The notes under the pieces are model-generated. The model worked only from the letters and a program-made list of their open reading frames with translations, was not told the origin of the DNA and did not search any database. Shown here in pieces: positions 23,601-32,999 of a DNA stretch of 64,000 nucleotides. Origin of the DNA: Zygaena filipendulae (taxonomy: Eukaryota > Arthropoda > Insecta > Lepidoptera > Zygaenidae); the NCBI GenBank assembly GCA_907165275.2, contig OU015665.1, positions 9,362,001 to 9,426,000 on the forward strand. The letters are read 5' to 3'. Made by a program: the position numbers and the translations under genes. Positions within the stretch are counted from its first letter, which is position 1; each line of letters begins with the position of its first letter.

Positions 23601-26600
23601 CAAGAGCTCCGAGAAAGTTCTTGCAAGCTATAGTACCGTGGCTTGCAATTTCAAACCGTACAACGAAGCATTTCAATAGAAAATAATATTATATTGATCT
23701 AATTAATTTTTCACTTGTCACTTGCTAAATGCAATATGCGAAAGTTCATAAAAGAGAAGAAAGAAAGAAAGACCCTGTGTTCATCCCACAAGTCTAAAAC
23801 TAAAATTTACTCACCCTGCCTATCTATATTTATTATAATGTGGTTGCAGACGAGTTTCCGCGCGCTGTGGCGCTACATGTACCACATGTACCAGCTGGAC
23901 GCGTTCACGCAGAGCTGCCCCGCCGACCAGGATATCATCAACCACTACAAGCTGCAACAGGTAGGTACCTAACGCCGACAACACAATGTGCACCTTATAC
24001 CCGTATAGTCGTACTAAAGTCGCTATTCGAACGCCGCCTCGCTCGTGTTGAGATTTATTTTGATCTTAAAAAGGCTTATTCTCTTCACAATTTGTCAGAA
24101 ATCAATTTAGGAAAACGGAAGTTGTAAAAGTTGGTTCCGATTTGGGATCAGTGAGTGAGAGAGAGCGAGACACTTTTGCGTACAATTTAGAGTAGTGTGG
24201 TCACTCGCTCTCTTTCTCTCTCACTGATCCTAAATCGGAACTAAGTTTTACACCTTCCGATTTCCTAAATTGGTTTTTGAGATAAATTGTAAAGTGTAAT
24301 AGGCCTTTTACGCGACCTGCAGGGCGATTATGTAACTTTTGTTGCTATCATATAGTTTATCCTGGGATTCTACGCAGAAATTCTGAAATTACCGCGGGTA
24401 AAACCGCGGTCGACAGCTAGTTATGAATTGTTTAGGAATTTTTGTAAGTATAACCGCGTATCACGCAGAAACTAATGAAACGGATTTGAATAAAACTTGG
24501 CATCTGGGTAGCTAATGTTCCCGATAAAATTTGAGGCTACTCCAAACAACTAATCAAAGAATTCCTGAGGAATTACCGAAATTCAAAAAGTTTAAACTTT
24601 TTTGCCAGCCCATCTCTTTTTAAAGTTCTAACAATTTAAATAAGAATTTTGATTTAGTTTCCTATACATTAGTTAGCTAATTTTTTATTTTATTTAAACT
24701 ATAAATCATATTGATTTGCAATACAACAGTGTTAGTGCATGATCCTTTGGTAGGTATATGATGTTTATGATTTTTAAACGATTCTATGTGTGTATTCTAT
24801 GTACCAACATAATATTTGAAAGTATCTAAATATAATAATGTTGACTAATTTTTATTTATTAGTCCGTCTTGTAGATTATTAAAAAATATTGGACACGTAT
24901 TTTTTCTTTTTTTACGTAATCAAAAAATAACGGCGATATATTGAATTGAAATTTTGCGTGACGTCACTATTCTGACAGTTATTATGGCGGTTTTAGCGGT
25001 TAGTGACGTCACGACCCCCTCACCCTAAACTTTAATGCGCTTTATCTCTGTATATTTTAATTTATTTAAAAAAGCAAAAAATACGTGTCTATTATTTTTT
25101 TATTTTCTAACTGACGGACTAATTAGAATTTTCAAAAGTAGTCCACATCCCCATTAGGTTAAATAAAAAGGACGATACAAAATTTTCTCTATTAGATAGA
25201 TATTTTGATTGTTTTTGGTAGGTACCTATTACCAGTCCGTATATTAGATTAGATGCACGCGATTATAGCCCGTATGTGTGTGACGGTGTGTGTTACTATC
25301 GCCTGCAGAGGTCCGCGCAGGGGTTGGCCCTGTCGCCGACGCCCACGCGGCAGCGCGACCCCGAGGGCTCGGTACGTGCCGCTCGTGACGTCACACTCTG
25401 TACCATACAGCCTGTACATACAGCACCGTACAGTCGGGCACGTAAAACGTTCACCGTTAATGTTTATAATTTGGTTGTGGCGCGTCGTAGCATCTTAAGA
25501 TCTATTTTTAACCGACTTCCCAAAAAGGAGGAGGTTCTCAGTTCGACGCGTGTTTTTTTATTACATTTATAAGAGAGAACCCTAAATCAATTGCAATACA
25601 ATTGATATCACATATTTGATATTGCACTGGTGAACGTTTTCTGACCGCGACTGTACATACTTACCTGCCTACCCCACATGCATTTGCATACGCGTAACCT
25701 CGCCCGTCGCCACCCACGTGTACACATTCTACCTTCGAGCCATCTTTATTTTTGTAACTTACTTATTTATTTCTGTAACAATATCCTCAGCTATTAAAAT
25801 ATCTCACAACATACAAAAATAAAACTGTCCTCCAGCCAATTTTCAATTACTAATGTTTTGTATGTCGAATGTACTAAAGTATAGAAAATTTAATATTCTG
25901 AGTTATCTTTCATAAGTTAATAACAGAGACAGAAAAAAATTTCAAAACTAAAATAAGTGGCTAAATAAATAAACTAAATCGGTCTTTGTCGAATGTCAGC
26001 TTTTCGGTTAATGCTTTTACTACAACTTTTTTTTACAAAAGTTTTGATACTACGATTTTTATGCAATAGTAAATTGTGTGGGCCTTCGGGATAATTATAT
26101 CAATAATCTAGTAAAATTCACAATAAATAAAAAAAATAAAAAATAAATATTTAATATTTTATTCACAATAAATAATAAATTCAAATAGCCCGTCAGACAT
26201 TGTTTTTGTATTCCTGTAAAGTTAATATTACAAATTAAATATGCACGTATACTGTACTATTGATACTTTTAAGCAAACACAATATTATAAGAGAATAGAC
26301 GAACAATACAAACTTATTATGCAATCCACGTCAACAATTTTCGGACGATCAAAATAAAAATTAAAAACCAACCACATCGTTGCGACTTGCGACGCAATCA
26401 AATACCAGTCACCAACAAGTAAATTTCAAATAGCCAATCACATCGCTTTCTGTCAAGTAGTATCTATAGACAAGAGTTACTGCTGCTAGCCAACGGCATT
26501 TTGTTAGCATGAGATCATTTGACCGCAGCGTGGTTCAAGAGGAAAGTTTAGCGGTCGAGCGTATTGTCAATCTATTCTCTTTCAATATCTTTGCTTTTAA

Positions 26601-27163
26601 GTATAAAAAATTATATTAAAAAAAATTTAGTAGTTCAATAAAATATAGTACAGAATATGACGTATTAATATCAGAAGATTTACAATTGGTTACTGTGGAT
26701 AATTACTTAATTTATTAATTATATGGCTCATATCACTTTCAGCATTTTAATAAGAACTGTTCGCAGGTACTAATTCTATAATAACTATCAATTTCACATC
26801 GGTGTCCTTTCAATAATGTAATAATATGACTAACATGTTTTACTACGTAATACGTATATTAATTGATATTTATTTTTTTGTTAAATAATATTATATAATC
26901 ATAATATTCACTGGATTTACAGATAGGCATAATTTTATATTTACACAATAATTCTTTCTTTCAATACACGCTTTTGTTGTTTTTTTTTTCGTTGGAATCA
27001 ATGTTTTATGTCTATTGTGAGATGAATTGTTAGGAAACTCATTTATGGTAATATCGTCTTGCAGGCTCTGAAAATGAAAAAGCACGAAGAGCTCGAGACG
27101 CCCACGTTCACGACGTCCATTCCCGTCGACGTGCACGAGGTGAATAACGCAGATCAAGAATAA
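20543..27163 (+). CDS. Clic: chloride intracellular channel protein (CLIC), 3' seven exons
   Basis: CLIC proteins have a glutathione-S-transferase fold, exist as soluble redox proteins and can associate with membranes as ion channels. Seven GT-AG exons encode about 260 residues: 20543-20644, 21043-21207, 21717-21856, 22589-22691, 23850-23960, 25309-25371 and 27065-27163 (TAA). Exon 1 here holds the thioredoxin-like active site as CLFC (CxxC, visible residues 12-15), followed by the helix EYFMDLYLLAELK that forms the putative transmembrane segment. Later exons carry the all-helical C-terminal domain (TMCCFDCELMPRLQHIRV, LWRYMYHMYQLDAF). The protein matches insect Clic throughout. Only about 15 N-terminal residues and the start codon are missing. 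The 63-bp exon 6 is extra relative to the fly protein as I know it. Exons are GC-rich; introns are AT-rich and full of transposons. Confidence 0.95.
20905..20942. mobile_element. 38-bp TIR-only element, copy 1, with 8-bp TSD
   Basis: CTCAGACGAAATAAA and TTTATTTCGTCTGAG are perfect inverted ends separated by eight bases. The 38 bp is flanked on both sides by CGTTATAC (20897-20904 and 20943-20950), a perfect 8-bp direct repeat. It lies in the Clic intron between exons 20543-20644 and 21043-21207. A 31-bp relative at 31447 has its own different 8-bp duplication. Confidence 0.8.
21043..21207 (+). CDS. Clic: Clic exon 2 (visible)
   Basis: Bounded by CCCGGCAG|GTGACG and GTGCAG|GTAAGG; 55 codons in phase 0 from VTTVDMQKPPPDF to GGHNLFVQ. 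It completes the thioredoxin-like N-domain. Confidence 0.95.
21253..21485 (-). mobile_element. Helitron-like element in Clic intron
   Basis: Begins 45 bp after the exon donor with AGCTAGCTGTTCCCCGCGG, the inverted Helitron 3' end, and runs to CATTTATAATTGTAAGGA. It contains three tandem copies of the 19-bp word GTTGAGGCGTGAAAGCCGA, the last one partial. Confidence 0.8.
21717..21856 (+). CDS. Clic: Clic exon 3 (visible)
   Basis: From TTCCCAG|GACAAG to GCCACCAG|GTACCC, 140 nt, ending two bases into an Arg codon completed by the next exon. It encodes DKEVASLIENLYSKLKLVL through an arginine-rich helix, the start of the helical C-domain. Confidence 0.95.
21868..21920. repeat. (CA/CG)n alternating tract at a 5' splice site
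   Basis: Almost unbroken alternation of pyrimidine and purine (CACGCGCACACAC...) starts about 12 bp after the Clic donor at 21857. Such tracts can adopt Z-DNA, and CA repeats near donors are known splicing modulators. No function is shown here. Confidence 0.8.
22349..22548 (+). mobile_element. Helitron-like element, short
   Basis: Starts TCCTACTAAATTACTAATA and ends with the hairpin ACCGCGGGTGAAACCGCGG and GGCACAGCTAGT. Its 3' end lies only 40 bp before the exon starting at 22589, so it abuts the splice acceptor region. Confidence 0.85.
22589..22691 (+). CDS. Clic: Clic exon 4 (visible)
   Basis: ATCGGCAG|GTTCCTG to ATACCC|GTGAGT, 103 nt. The first G completes the Arg codon from the previous exon. 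It encodes FLTGDTMCCFDCELMPRLQ and onward to YFVDFEIP, the most conserved part of CLIC C-domains. Confidence 0.95.
22756..22840 (+). mobile_element. truncated SINE (B box onward)
   Basis: A 5'-truncated copy of the SINE family at 14524, starting at its B box (GGTTCGATTCCCGG) and keeping ATGAGCACAGGGTTCC. It is directly followed by a Helitron-like element. Confidence 0.7.
22841..23130 (+). mobile_element. Helitron-like element, composite
   Basis: TCCCTACTAAATACTATATA start and GCGGGGAACAGCTAGT end. The internal segment AAATTTTG...ACGTTGT...GGGTAC occurs twice, as if two elements were fused. Confidence 0.75.
23187..23381 (-). mobile_element. Helitron-like element (minus)
   Basis: CCCCGCAGTTTCACCCGCG at the left is the inverted 3' hairpin; the right end is CACATTTATAATAGTAAGGA. 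It lies in the Clic intron before the exon at 23850. Confidence 0.7.
23850..23960 (+). CDS. Clic: Clic exon 5 (visible)
   Basis: GGTTGCAG|ACGAGT to CAACAG|GTAGGT, 37 codons in phase 0, TSFRALWRYMYHMYQLDAF and on to INHYKLQQ. Confidence 0.95.
24067..24310. repeat. long foldback in Clic intron
   Basis: Two arms of about 105 bp (24067-24172 and 24203-24310) are imperfect inverted copies; both contain CAATTTAGGAAA, TTCCGATTT and a GATCAGTGAG/GAGAGCGAG end, separated by a 30-bp loop. In the Clic pre-mRNA this would form a long hairpin. It is probably a MITE. Confidence 0.75.
24357..24421 (+). mobile_element. Helitron 3' end fragment
   Basis: Keeps only the hairpin and end (ACCGCGGGTAAAACCGCGG, then CAGCTAGT), joined to a fragment of the MITE family at 372-597 (GGGCGATTATGTAACTTTTG). 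Confidence 0.7.
24834..25155 (-). mobile_element. CRE-MITE copy d
   Basis: Orientation opposite to the copy at 4710. Inner TTAGTCCGTC and GACGGACTAA are intact; CGTGACGTCAC and GTGACGTCACG flank the centre. It sits about 150 bp upstream of the 63-bp Clic exon. Confidence 0.85.
25309..25371 (+). CDS. Clic: Clic 63-bp probable cassette exon
   Basis: GCCTGCAG|AGGTCC to GGCTCG|GTACGT gives 21 in-frame codons beginning RSAQGLALSPTPTRQRD. It is phase 0 at both ends, so it can be skipped without a frameshift, and it is GC-rich like the other exons. The fly protein as I know it has no counterpart between HYKLQQ and LKMKKHEE. The SPTPTR stretch could be a proline-directed phosphorylation site. Confidence 0.8.
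25508..25575 (+). mobile_element. dispersed repeat fragment (AACCGACTTCC type)
   Basis: TTAACCGACTTCCCAAAAAG then GAGGAGGTTCTCAGTTCGAC matches a second fragment at 49320-49445. This is a common lepidopteran dispersed repeat; the class is not resolved here. Confidence 0.55.
25576..27064 (+). other. last Clic intron, no features seen
   Basis: AT-rich intron sequence. I see no exon-like frame or repeat end apart from simple A/T runs. Confidence 0.5.
27065..27163 (+). CDS. Clic: Clic terminal exon
   Basis: CTTGCAG|GCTCTG to TAA at 27161-27163. It encodes ALKMKKHEELETPTFTTSIP and then VDVHEVNNADQE. The tail is slightly longer than the fly protein. The 3' UTR limit is not certain; an AATAAA lies at about 28421. 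Confidence 0.95.
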   Translation, partial: ALKMKKHEELETPTFTTSIPVDVHEVNNADQE

Positions 27164-27814
27164 TAATAATAATAATAAGGATACGAAACAACCTAATCCG
27201 AGCCTTGGTACAACCGATATTAGGCGCAATATTGATATAATCGATTCTTATTCTGGCACCTATGTGTTGCCAGAACATTAAAACATGTCAGTGACATAAA
27301 AGAAAATTACTCTGATATATTTTACGCATTTTTAGTACCGAGGGCTGTTTCCTTTCGTTTTCATTGCCATTTTATAATAACGCGCTCGCTCGTCCCAAAC
27401 TCGTACAAGAAATGATAATAAATAATATATTTTTTTACGTTAAAAAAATTTGCGATTAGATCTATAATTTCCTTTTAGCTTTTGGCATAGTGATTAGTGA
27501 ATGATGTTAAAAGTCGGAATGAATGTGATTTGGTGCAATCGAAGAGTTATTTAAAGTATTTTTATCATAATGTGAAAAAAACGGAAACACTTGGTAAATA
27601 TATATTAGTAATTATATGTATGTTACTTGATTTGGTTTAGGATATATCTTAATTTTTTTATAAATCACAAATAAAATGTCCTTTTTTATTGACAGTTGAG
27701 ATTTTACGACTTATAGGTTTGTAAACACTGCGCAATTTATATTTAAAACTTCATAGATAATATATTGTTATGTCTTTTCTATGTGGTGAACTTCATGAGA
27801 AGTTCCATGAAAAT

Positions 27815-28147
27815 AATAGGCTAGTTTCCTGGGTAAAAAAAACAAAATTCTATTTAGTCCGTCAGTTAGATAATAAAAAAATAAAAGACACGTATTTTTT
27901 GCTTTTTTAAAATAATGGAAATATGCATAGATAAAGCGCATTAAAGTTTAGGGTGGGGGACTCGTGATGTCACAGCTCGCTATAACGTGCGAACAAACTG
28001 TAGCGAGGCGTGACGTCATGTGAAATTTCGACTTGATATATCTCCGTTATTTTTTGGTTACATAAAAAAAAAAAAAATACGTGTCCAATATTTTTTAATA
28101 ATCTACAAAACGGACTAAAAAAGAAAATTTAGGAAACTAGCCTAATA
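27815..28147 (+). mobile_element. CRE-MITE copy e with different outer ends
   Basis: The core matches the family (TTTAGTCCGTCAGTTAGATA ... CGGACTAAAA). The outermost inverted repeat, however, is TAGGCTAGTTTCCT/AGGAAACTAGCCTA rather than GGGATGTTGAC. One central site is TGACGTCA and the other has decayed to TGATGTCA. Confidence 0.75.
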
Positions 28148-29171
28148 GGCTAGTTTGAAAGTTTTATTGAAAGTTTTTTTCTTTAACCAATCAAAGGCAA
28201 CAAAATAATGTTATTCTTTTAAATTCCACAACGGTACAACATAGTAATGTTCTTTTTCTCCTACCTTTATAGTAGTATTAAGTTTCATTTAGAATCAGCA
28301 TGTAGTGCCGCTGCCTCTTTGTACTAGCAGTTTTTACTTAAGCCGTGTACACACTAGCACTGTGACCATTTCGGAGACAGTTTTTTTTTTATGATGATGA
28401 TTCTGTGTTGTGTCAAATAAAGTTTTTTCAATTTCAATTGCCAGTTATTTGCAACTAGGATCATTAATTGAATTGAAGATCAAGTTTTACAAAATGCGTT
28501 TTTAAAATGAGTACATAATGTAACGTAAATAAATAAAAATAAATAAAATAAATAATCGTCGCTCTCGTTAATCTTTCTAGTGAGCGATAAAAAAAATTAT
28601 TAACCTCCAGTTTCAAGAATAGTGATCAGCTGATACTAACAGTCAGTCAAACGTCAAAGTCAGTTCGTCAGTCAAACTGATACTAACGAAAGACCAAGAA
28701 CAATTTGGAGAATTTAAAACGATAGTAGGCTAATGTACGCGCCCCCTAACGCCATACGCCATAGTACATATCTTGGTCAACAAAATTATAGACTAGTTCG
28801 CGACAATCATCTGCATTAGTATGCAGCATGTGCTGTATGCGGCTCCAAACGAAATCGGCAGTTTTTTTTTAGATAAAATGATCACTTAACTACTGCCGTT
28901 TTGAAGACTTTAGGGATAAATAATTTTGAATAGTATACCACCAACTAGTTTTCATTATTGGTGTTCTAGAAACTGGAGGCTGTTTTCTTACCGTTGTCAA
29001 AACTCATTTATTACTTCTATTCGGGGCATATATACATATATATATTCAGTACTTTCTAACCATTGTTTTTATTTATTTATATAAAATACTAAGTACTTAC
29101 TAATTTTTCAATCCTGTAAATACAACAATGGTGTTCCCGAGATAAAAAATAATATTTTTATGATAAAGATA
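28148..29171. other. stretch without a gene
   Basis: AT-rich DNA 3' of Clic that may include its 3' UTR. Nothing else could be supported. Confidence 0.45.
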
Positions 29172-29411
29172 AATGGACATAGATAAGCAATAGTGTGTTA
29201 ACCCACACTGGAGAAATTTTGAGTAAATCGTGTCTTAAAAGTAGGAGCGCCATTTGTGTCAACATTTTTTATGTTCAATATTTAGTTACATATTTAAGCA
29301 ATGTAATAAGGTAAACACGTAATTAAAAAACGTTCCCTAACTCTCAATAAATCGTTCTGAATCAATAACTTAATTTTGTGGGTTAACTTGTTATTGTTTA
29401 TCTGCGTCCAA
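29172..29411. mobile_element. MITE family 2, copy 1
   Basis: AATGGACATAGATAAGCAAT and the following GTGTGTTAACCCACA are matched in inverted form by TGTGGGTTAACTTGTTATTG and ATCTGCGTCCAAAT. About 240 bp. A close copy lies at 46483-46723. Confidence 0.8.
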
Positions 29412-30598
29412 ATAAAAATTTGTTGTAGTATGACAATATCAGTTGAAAATTAGTATGAAAGTAACTGTGACGATCAGCGTTAAGTATGAAACTGGAAACA
29501 TTTACCACAATATCTTGTAATAAAATGGTTACAGCTCACTAGTGACAACTCAGCTTTACATTGATATAAAAAAAATTGTTCTGTGGATGCTCTTGCCTAA
29601 ATGTGATGTTTTTAAAAGTAGTTACATCTATGTTTTAAGTTCATTTTTTATATTCTACTTAATATGTTTTCAGTATTTATTGCCTAATTTTTGTTGATAA
29701 TAATTTATTTGAGGACATCTGTAGTGCGTTAGGATGCGAGGCTTTAAGTTGGACCACCTATTTATTTACTAAAATGATTTGGAATCACACAAGTATTTAT
29801 GAACATAGCAACATTAATCACTAAAATTGTAAGCAGAATAAATGTATGACGTACATGTACTTACGAAGTAGGTAACACAATAGATATAGTAGGTACACAT
29901 GAAACGGGCGAGAGACATTCGACGTGTCGGTCGGTGGGACGTTGTATAAAATATTATTGTAACTAGTTGATAAGGTAAGTAATTAAGGAATAAACCTGGA
30001 TGGATATTTTTATTTTCAAATTTTAGTTTTATTTTATTTTTTTTTCCTTTATTATAATTCAGCAAAACTTATCCACTCTGTATCAATAGTACTACTGAAA
30101 AGTCCAACTGGTAGTACAAATGATACAACTTTGTATCACTATACTTAATGCAATTGCTCTTCTAGATAACATATTATTAAAGATGAAATTTCAATAATAC
30201 TTTCATTTGCTGTATAAATAAGTAAAGTACATTTTTTATAATAAATTATAAATCACTTGCTGTCAGAGCAAAATCTTGATTTACTTGAAAGTTTAGTTTA
30301 CTTGCATAATTGGTTGGTCAATTTATTTATTTATTTATTTATTTACTAATTTACAAAATAAATTGATATATTAGTAATAACAAATGAACATGTAAAACTA
30401 GCCTGACTGCTACCTATAAGTGCCAATAATCGTCTGCTTTAAATTAAGGAGTCCCCCAACTATTGTTATTGTGAAGCTTAGCTTTCATACTTTGAAATAA
30501 AATTTGTAACAAAAAATATATATTTATTATTACTTTCTAAAATAAAAAATTTTAAATTAATATCAACAAAAAAGAAATGATTAAGTAAATCCAGACAA
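29412..30598. other. stretch without a gene
   Basis: AT-rich DNA with a (TTTA)n run near 30322-30345. AATAAA on the minus strand at 30523-30528 is a plausible poly(A) signal for the Nudix gene that follows on that strand. Confidence 0.5.
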
Positions 30599-31261
30599 TT
30601 AATGTTCCAGTTCTTGTAATACAATTTTCTTTTTCATCCAGTCATTTCTATAGTAGTCTTTAGACAACAATGAGCTCAATAGTATGTGTGTAATATATGC
30701 AGTCAATCCCCAAATTTTATGATCTTCAGCGGTGAATACAGGTAGTATGAAGCCATTTTGGAATTGAGTATAATACTGGTTCTCGGGATCACATAATAAG
30801 TCTAGTGGGACAGCAAAAACTTCCTGCACTTCTTTGTGATTGATTTTGAAGTCTTTTTGTGTAAGTTCTAGAATGGTACCTATCACTGGAGTGATCATGA
30901 TTCTTTCGCTACGCCCAGGGAACGTTGGACCTTGACCCCAAATGTCAATTTTTGTTGGTGATAATCCAATTTCCTCCTCAGTTTCTCTAAGAGCTGCCTG
31001 AATGGGCGATTCGTCTTTATCCACTTTTCCGCCAGGGAATGAGATCTGCCCCCCATCGGTCTTTATTTTAGTGGATCTCATGGTGTAAAGCAATGACGGC
31101 ACGTTATCTATGCGGCATAGAGGGACTAGCACCGTCGCTGCGGCTGTAGGAATCCTCGTCCCTTGCTTAGGCACTGGAACATCTTTCAGTTTTGTCATGC
31201 ACCGTTCGCGAAAAGCCAACGTAAATATATTTGGAATTGTAAGCGGTCCTTTAGCGTACAT
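30599..31261 (-). CDS. Nudix hydrolase, probable CoA diphosphatase (NUDT8-like)
   Basis: Intronless 220-residue protein. Family members hydrolyse coenzyme A or acyl-CoA to phosphopantetheine products and 3',5'-ADP. The Nudix box is complete (residues 78-100: G78, E84, R92, E93, E96, E97, G99; ALRETEEEIGL). The preceding segment SLLYTMRSTKIKTDGGQISF fits the UPF0035 CoA-pyrophosphatase signature, with a D-G pair where the paralog has H-S. The C-terminus is VLQELEH, with no peroxisomal signal, so a mitochondrial or cytosolic role like vertebrate NUDT8 is more likely (inference). The start is the first ATG, and the family core follows at once. A paralog is divergently transcribed at 45507-46163. 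A minus-strand AATAAA lies 71 bp past the stop. Confidence 0.92.
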   Translation of the reverse strand: MYAKGPLTIPNIFTLAFRERCMTKLKDVPVPKQGTRIPTAAATVLVPLCRIDNVPSLLYTMRSTKIKTDGGQISFPGGKVDKDESPIQAALRETEEEIGLSPTKIDIWGQGPTFPGRSERIMITPVIGTILELTQKDFKINHKEVQEVFAVPLDLLCDPENQYYTQFQNGFILPVFTAEDHKIWGLTAYITHILLSSLLSKDYYRNDWMKKKIVLQELEH

Positions 31262-31446
31262 AATTAAGATACATTAATATTTATAATATCCATAAATACC
31301 AAAGAACAGATGCTATTCAGTATTTACCAAACAAAGATTTGAAATTGTACAACTAACCGAAACAAAAAATTATGACGGCGGCGCCGAGTGCGATCCGCCG
31401 ACCCGACCAAAGATAAATGATAATCAATCACTGCTGTGTCTGTCAG

Positions 31447-31477
31447 CTCAGACGAAAGACTTTTTATTTCGTCTGAG
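31447..31477. mobile_element. 31-bp TIR-only element, copy 2, with 8-bp TSD
   Basis: CTCAGACGAAA and TTTCGTCTGAG are inverted ends around a nine-base centre. The element is flanked by TCTGTCAG on both sides (31439-31446 and 31478-31485). It shares both ends and ACTTTTTATTTCGTCTGAG with the 38-bp copy at 20905. It lies 186 bp upstream of the Nudix start codon, in its likely promoter or leader. Confidence 0.8.
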
Positions 31478-31707
31478 TCTGTCAGTGAGATGATTAAAAT
31501 ATATAATAATATCTCAGAAGAATAACTAAAGCAATATTCTTTGATTAAAATCTCGTAGAATTATCACCACAAATTAACTAGACTTATCACAATAATGTTG
31601 TTCGTAGTGATTATATTATGGATATGTTGTTGAGTTGATATGTTGTTATTTGTTAGTTTTTACCAAAAAGTATAGACTAGAGTACTTACCAGTTACCTCA
31701 TACGGGA

Positions 31708-31860
31708 TTTACACTCGCGCCTCGTTCCTCGCCTCGTGGTTCGTCTTGTGGCCAGGTACGAGGCGCGAGTGTAAACGCTGTTTTATCGGCGTTTACACTC
31801 GCACCTCGTTCCTCGTCTTGTGCTTCGTTTCGTGGTGGGGTACGAGGTGCGAGTGTAAAC
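31708..31860. repeat. two tandem hairpins with GTTTACACTCG arms
   Basis: Hairpin 1 pairs TTTACACTCGCGCCTCGT (31708-31725) with its exact complement (31758-31775). Hairpin 2 pairs GTTTACACTCGCACCTCGT (31791-31809) with its exact complement (31842-31860). The two differ by a paired G-C to A-T change, so each arm pair stays perfect. Related arms occur at 44566-44895. Confidence 0.75.
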
Positions 31861-32388
31861 GCTGCCTCGTCCCGTCGCTCGTGCGTGCGACCGCGACCGC
31901 ACGATCGATGGAAAAGAGACAAAAGAGCTGCGGCCTGCAGTGCGTTCAGTTCAGTTGTCCAGAGAGAAGGTAATCACTACGTTTTAAGAGACGGGACTTC
32001 CTTACTTGGTTTTGGAATCCATTTAGCAGACCCAGCAATACCAACACAGCGAAAATTTAAATGTCAAAATACTTCATAACTCATGGGTACCAACATTAAG
32101 GAGAACAATAGGGATGGCCACATGTAGTTCCTGATTAAATCGATATCGATAAATTATCATTAGAGCATCGTGGGCTTCATACCAGGTGAATTAAATCTAC
32201 AACGGGGGAAAACATTTGTCGTAAAATTGAAACAATAAATTGTTATTTTCATTTATTTATTATTATTCCAATATTTTAGTTTGTCATGATGATGATGTTA
32301 TTAGATAGATAGATATTTATTTTTTCTTTAAAAATTACATTTACATTTTATGTCAAAATTAAATAACCTATTTGGGAAAGTAAATGAT

Positions 32389-32993
32389 TTACTTCGCAGT
32401 GCCTCCTTGTTGAGCCTTGTTTAAATTATCGGTAGAAATATCTATCGGTAGAAGTATCCGACATTCGTTCCTTACATCTCCACAGACATATTTTATATCG
32501 TGAAGTTTTTCGATTGGAATGTAAGCTAAGTCATCATTTCCAATATTTTTTACCCATTGTCGACATCTGAAATTAAAATATCTATCAATCATGCAAGTAC
32601 ACTTAGAAACAAGATAGAGTATAATATAGTTCTTTATACAGAAGACGAGGTTCACTTTATTACAATCCGATCATAATACTTAATGAAAACTGCAGTAAGT
32701 AATGAAAAAAGTATACGCAGCAGCAGCTATACAAAAATATTCCAAAATATTCACTATAACAACATCATTCATTAAAGTTTATCGACTCACTTTATCGATA
32801 GTGAAGATTTACATCACTATGGTTTACAAACATGCAAATATTTTTTCTCATTTCAAAAAGATAGTGTATTATTTTAGTCTTGCTGATAGCTGAAGAGAAC
32901 AAAATACTTTATTACTTTACTCAAGCTGTACTTACCGGTCTTCATCTATAGGAAATTTCGTGATAAATTTCCTTTTATTTAAATTTTGTCGAC
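32389..32993 (-). pseudogene. degenerate THAP-domain gene, two exons
   Basis: Exon 1 (frame open 32993-32936, ending FPIDEDR) has a strong donor CCG|GTAAGTA. A 369-bp intron ends TTTAATTTCAG and exon 2 (32566-32389) continues in phase as CRQWVKNIGNDDLAYIP, then IKYVCGD, to TAA. This follows the THAP zinc-finger layout (F-P then RC..W...I then VC..H). However, the first Cys pair is absent from the open frame, a TAG lies just upstream, and the final C-x2-H is not there (VCGDVRN). THAP domains bind DNA and often come from P-element transposases. I read this as a decayed copy, but an unrecognised upstream exon cannot be excluded. Confidence 0.5.
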
Positions 32994-32999
32994 TCTATC

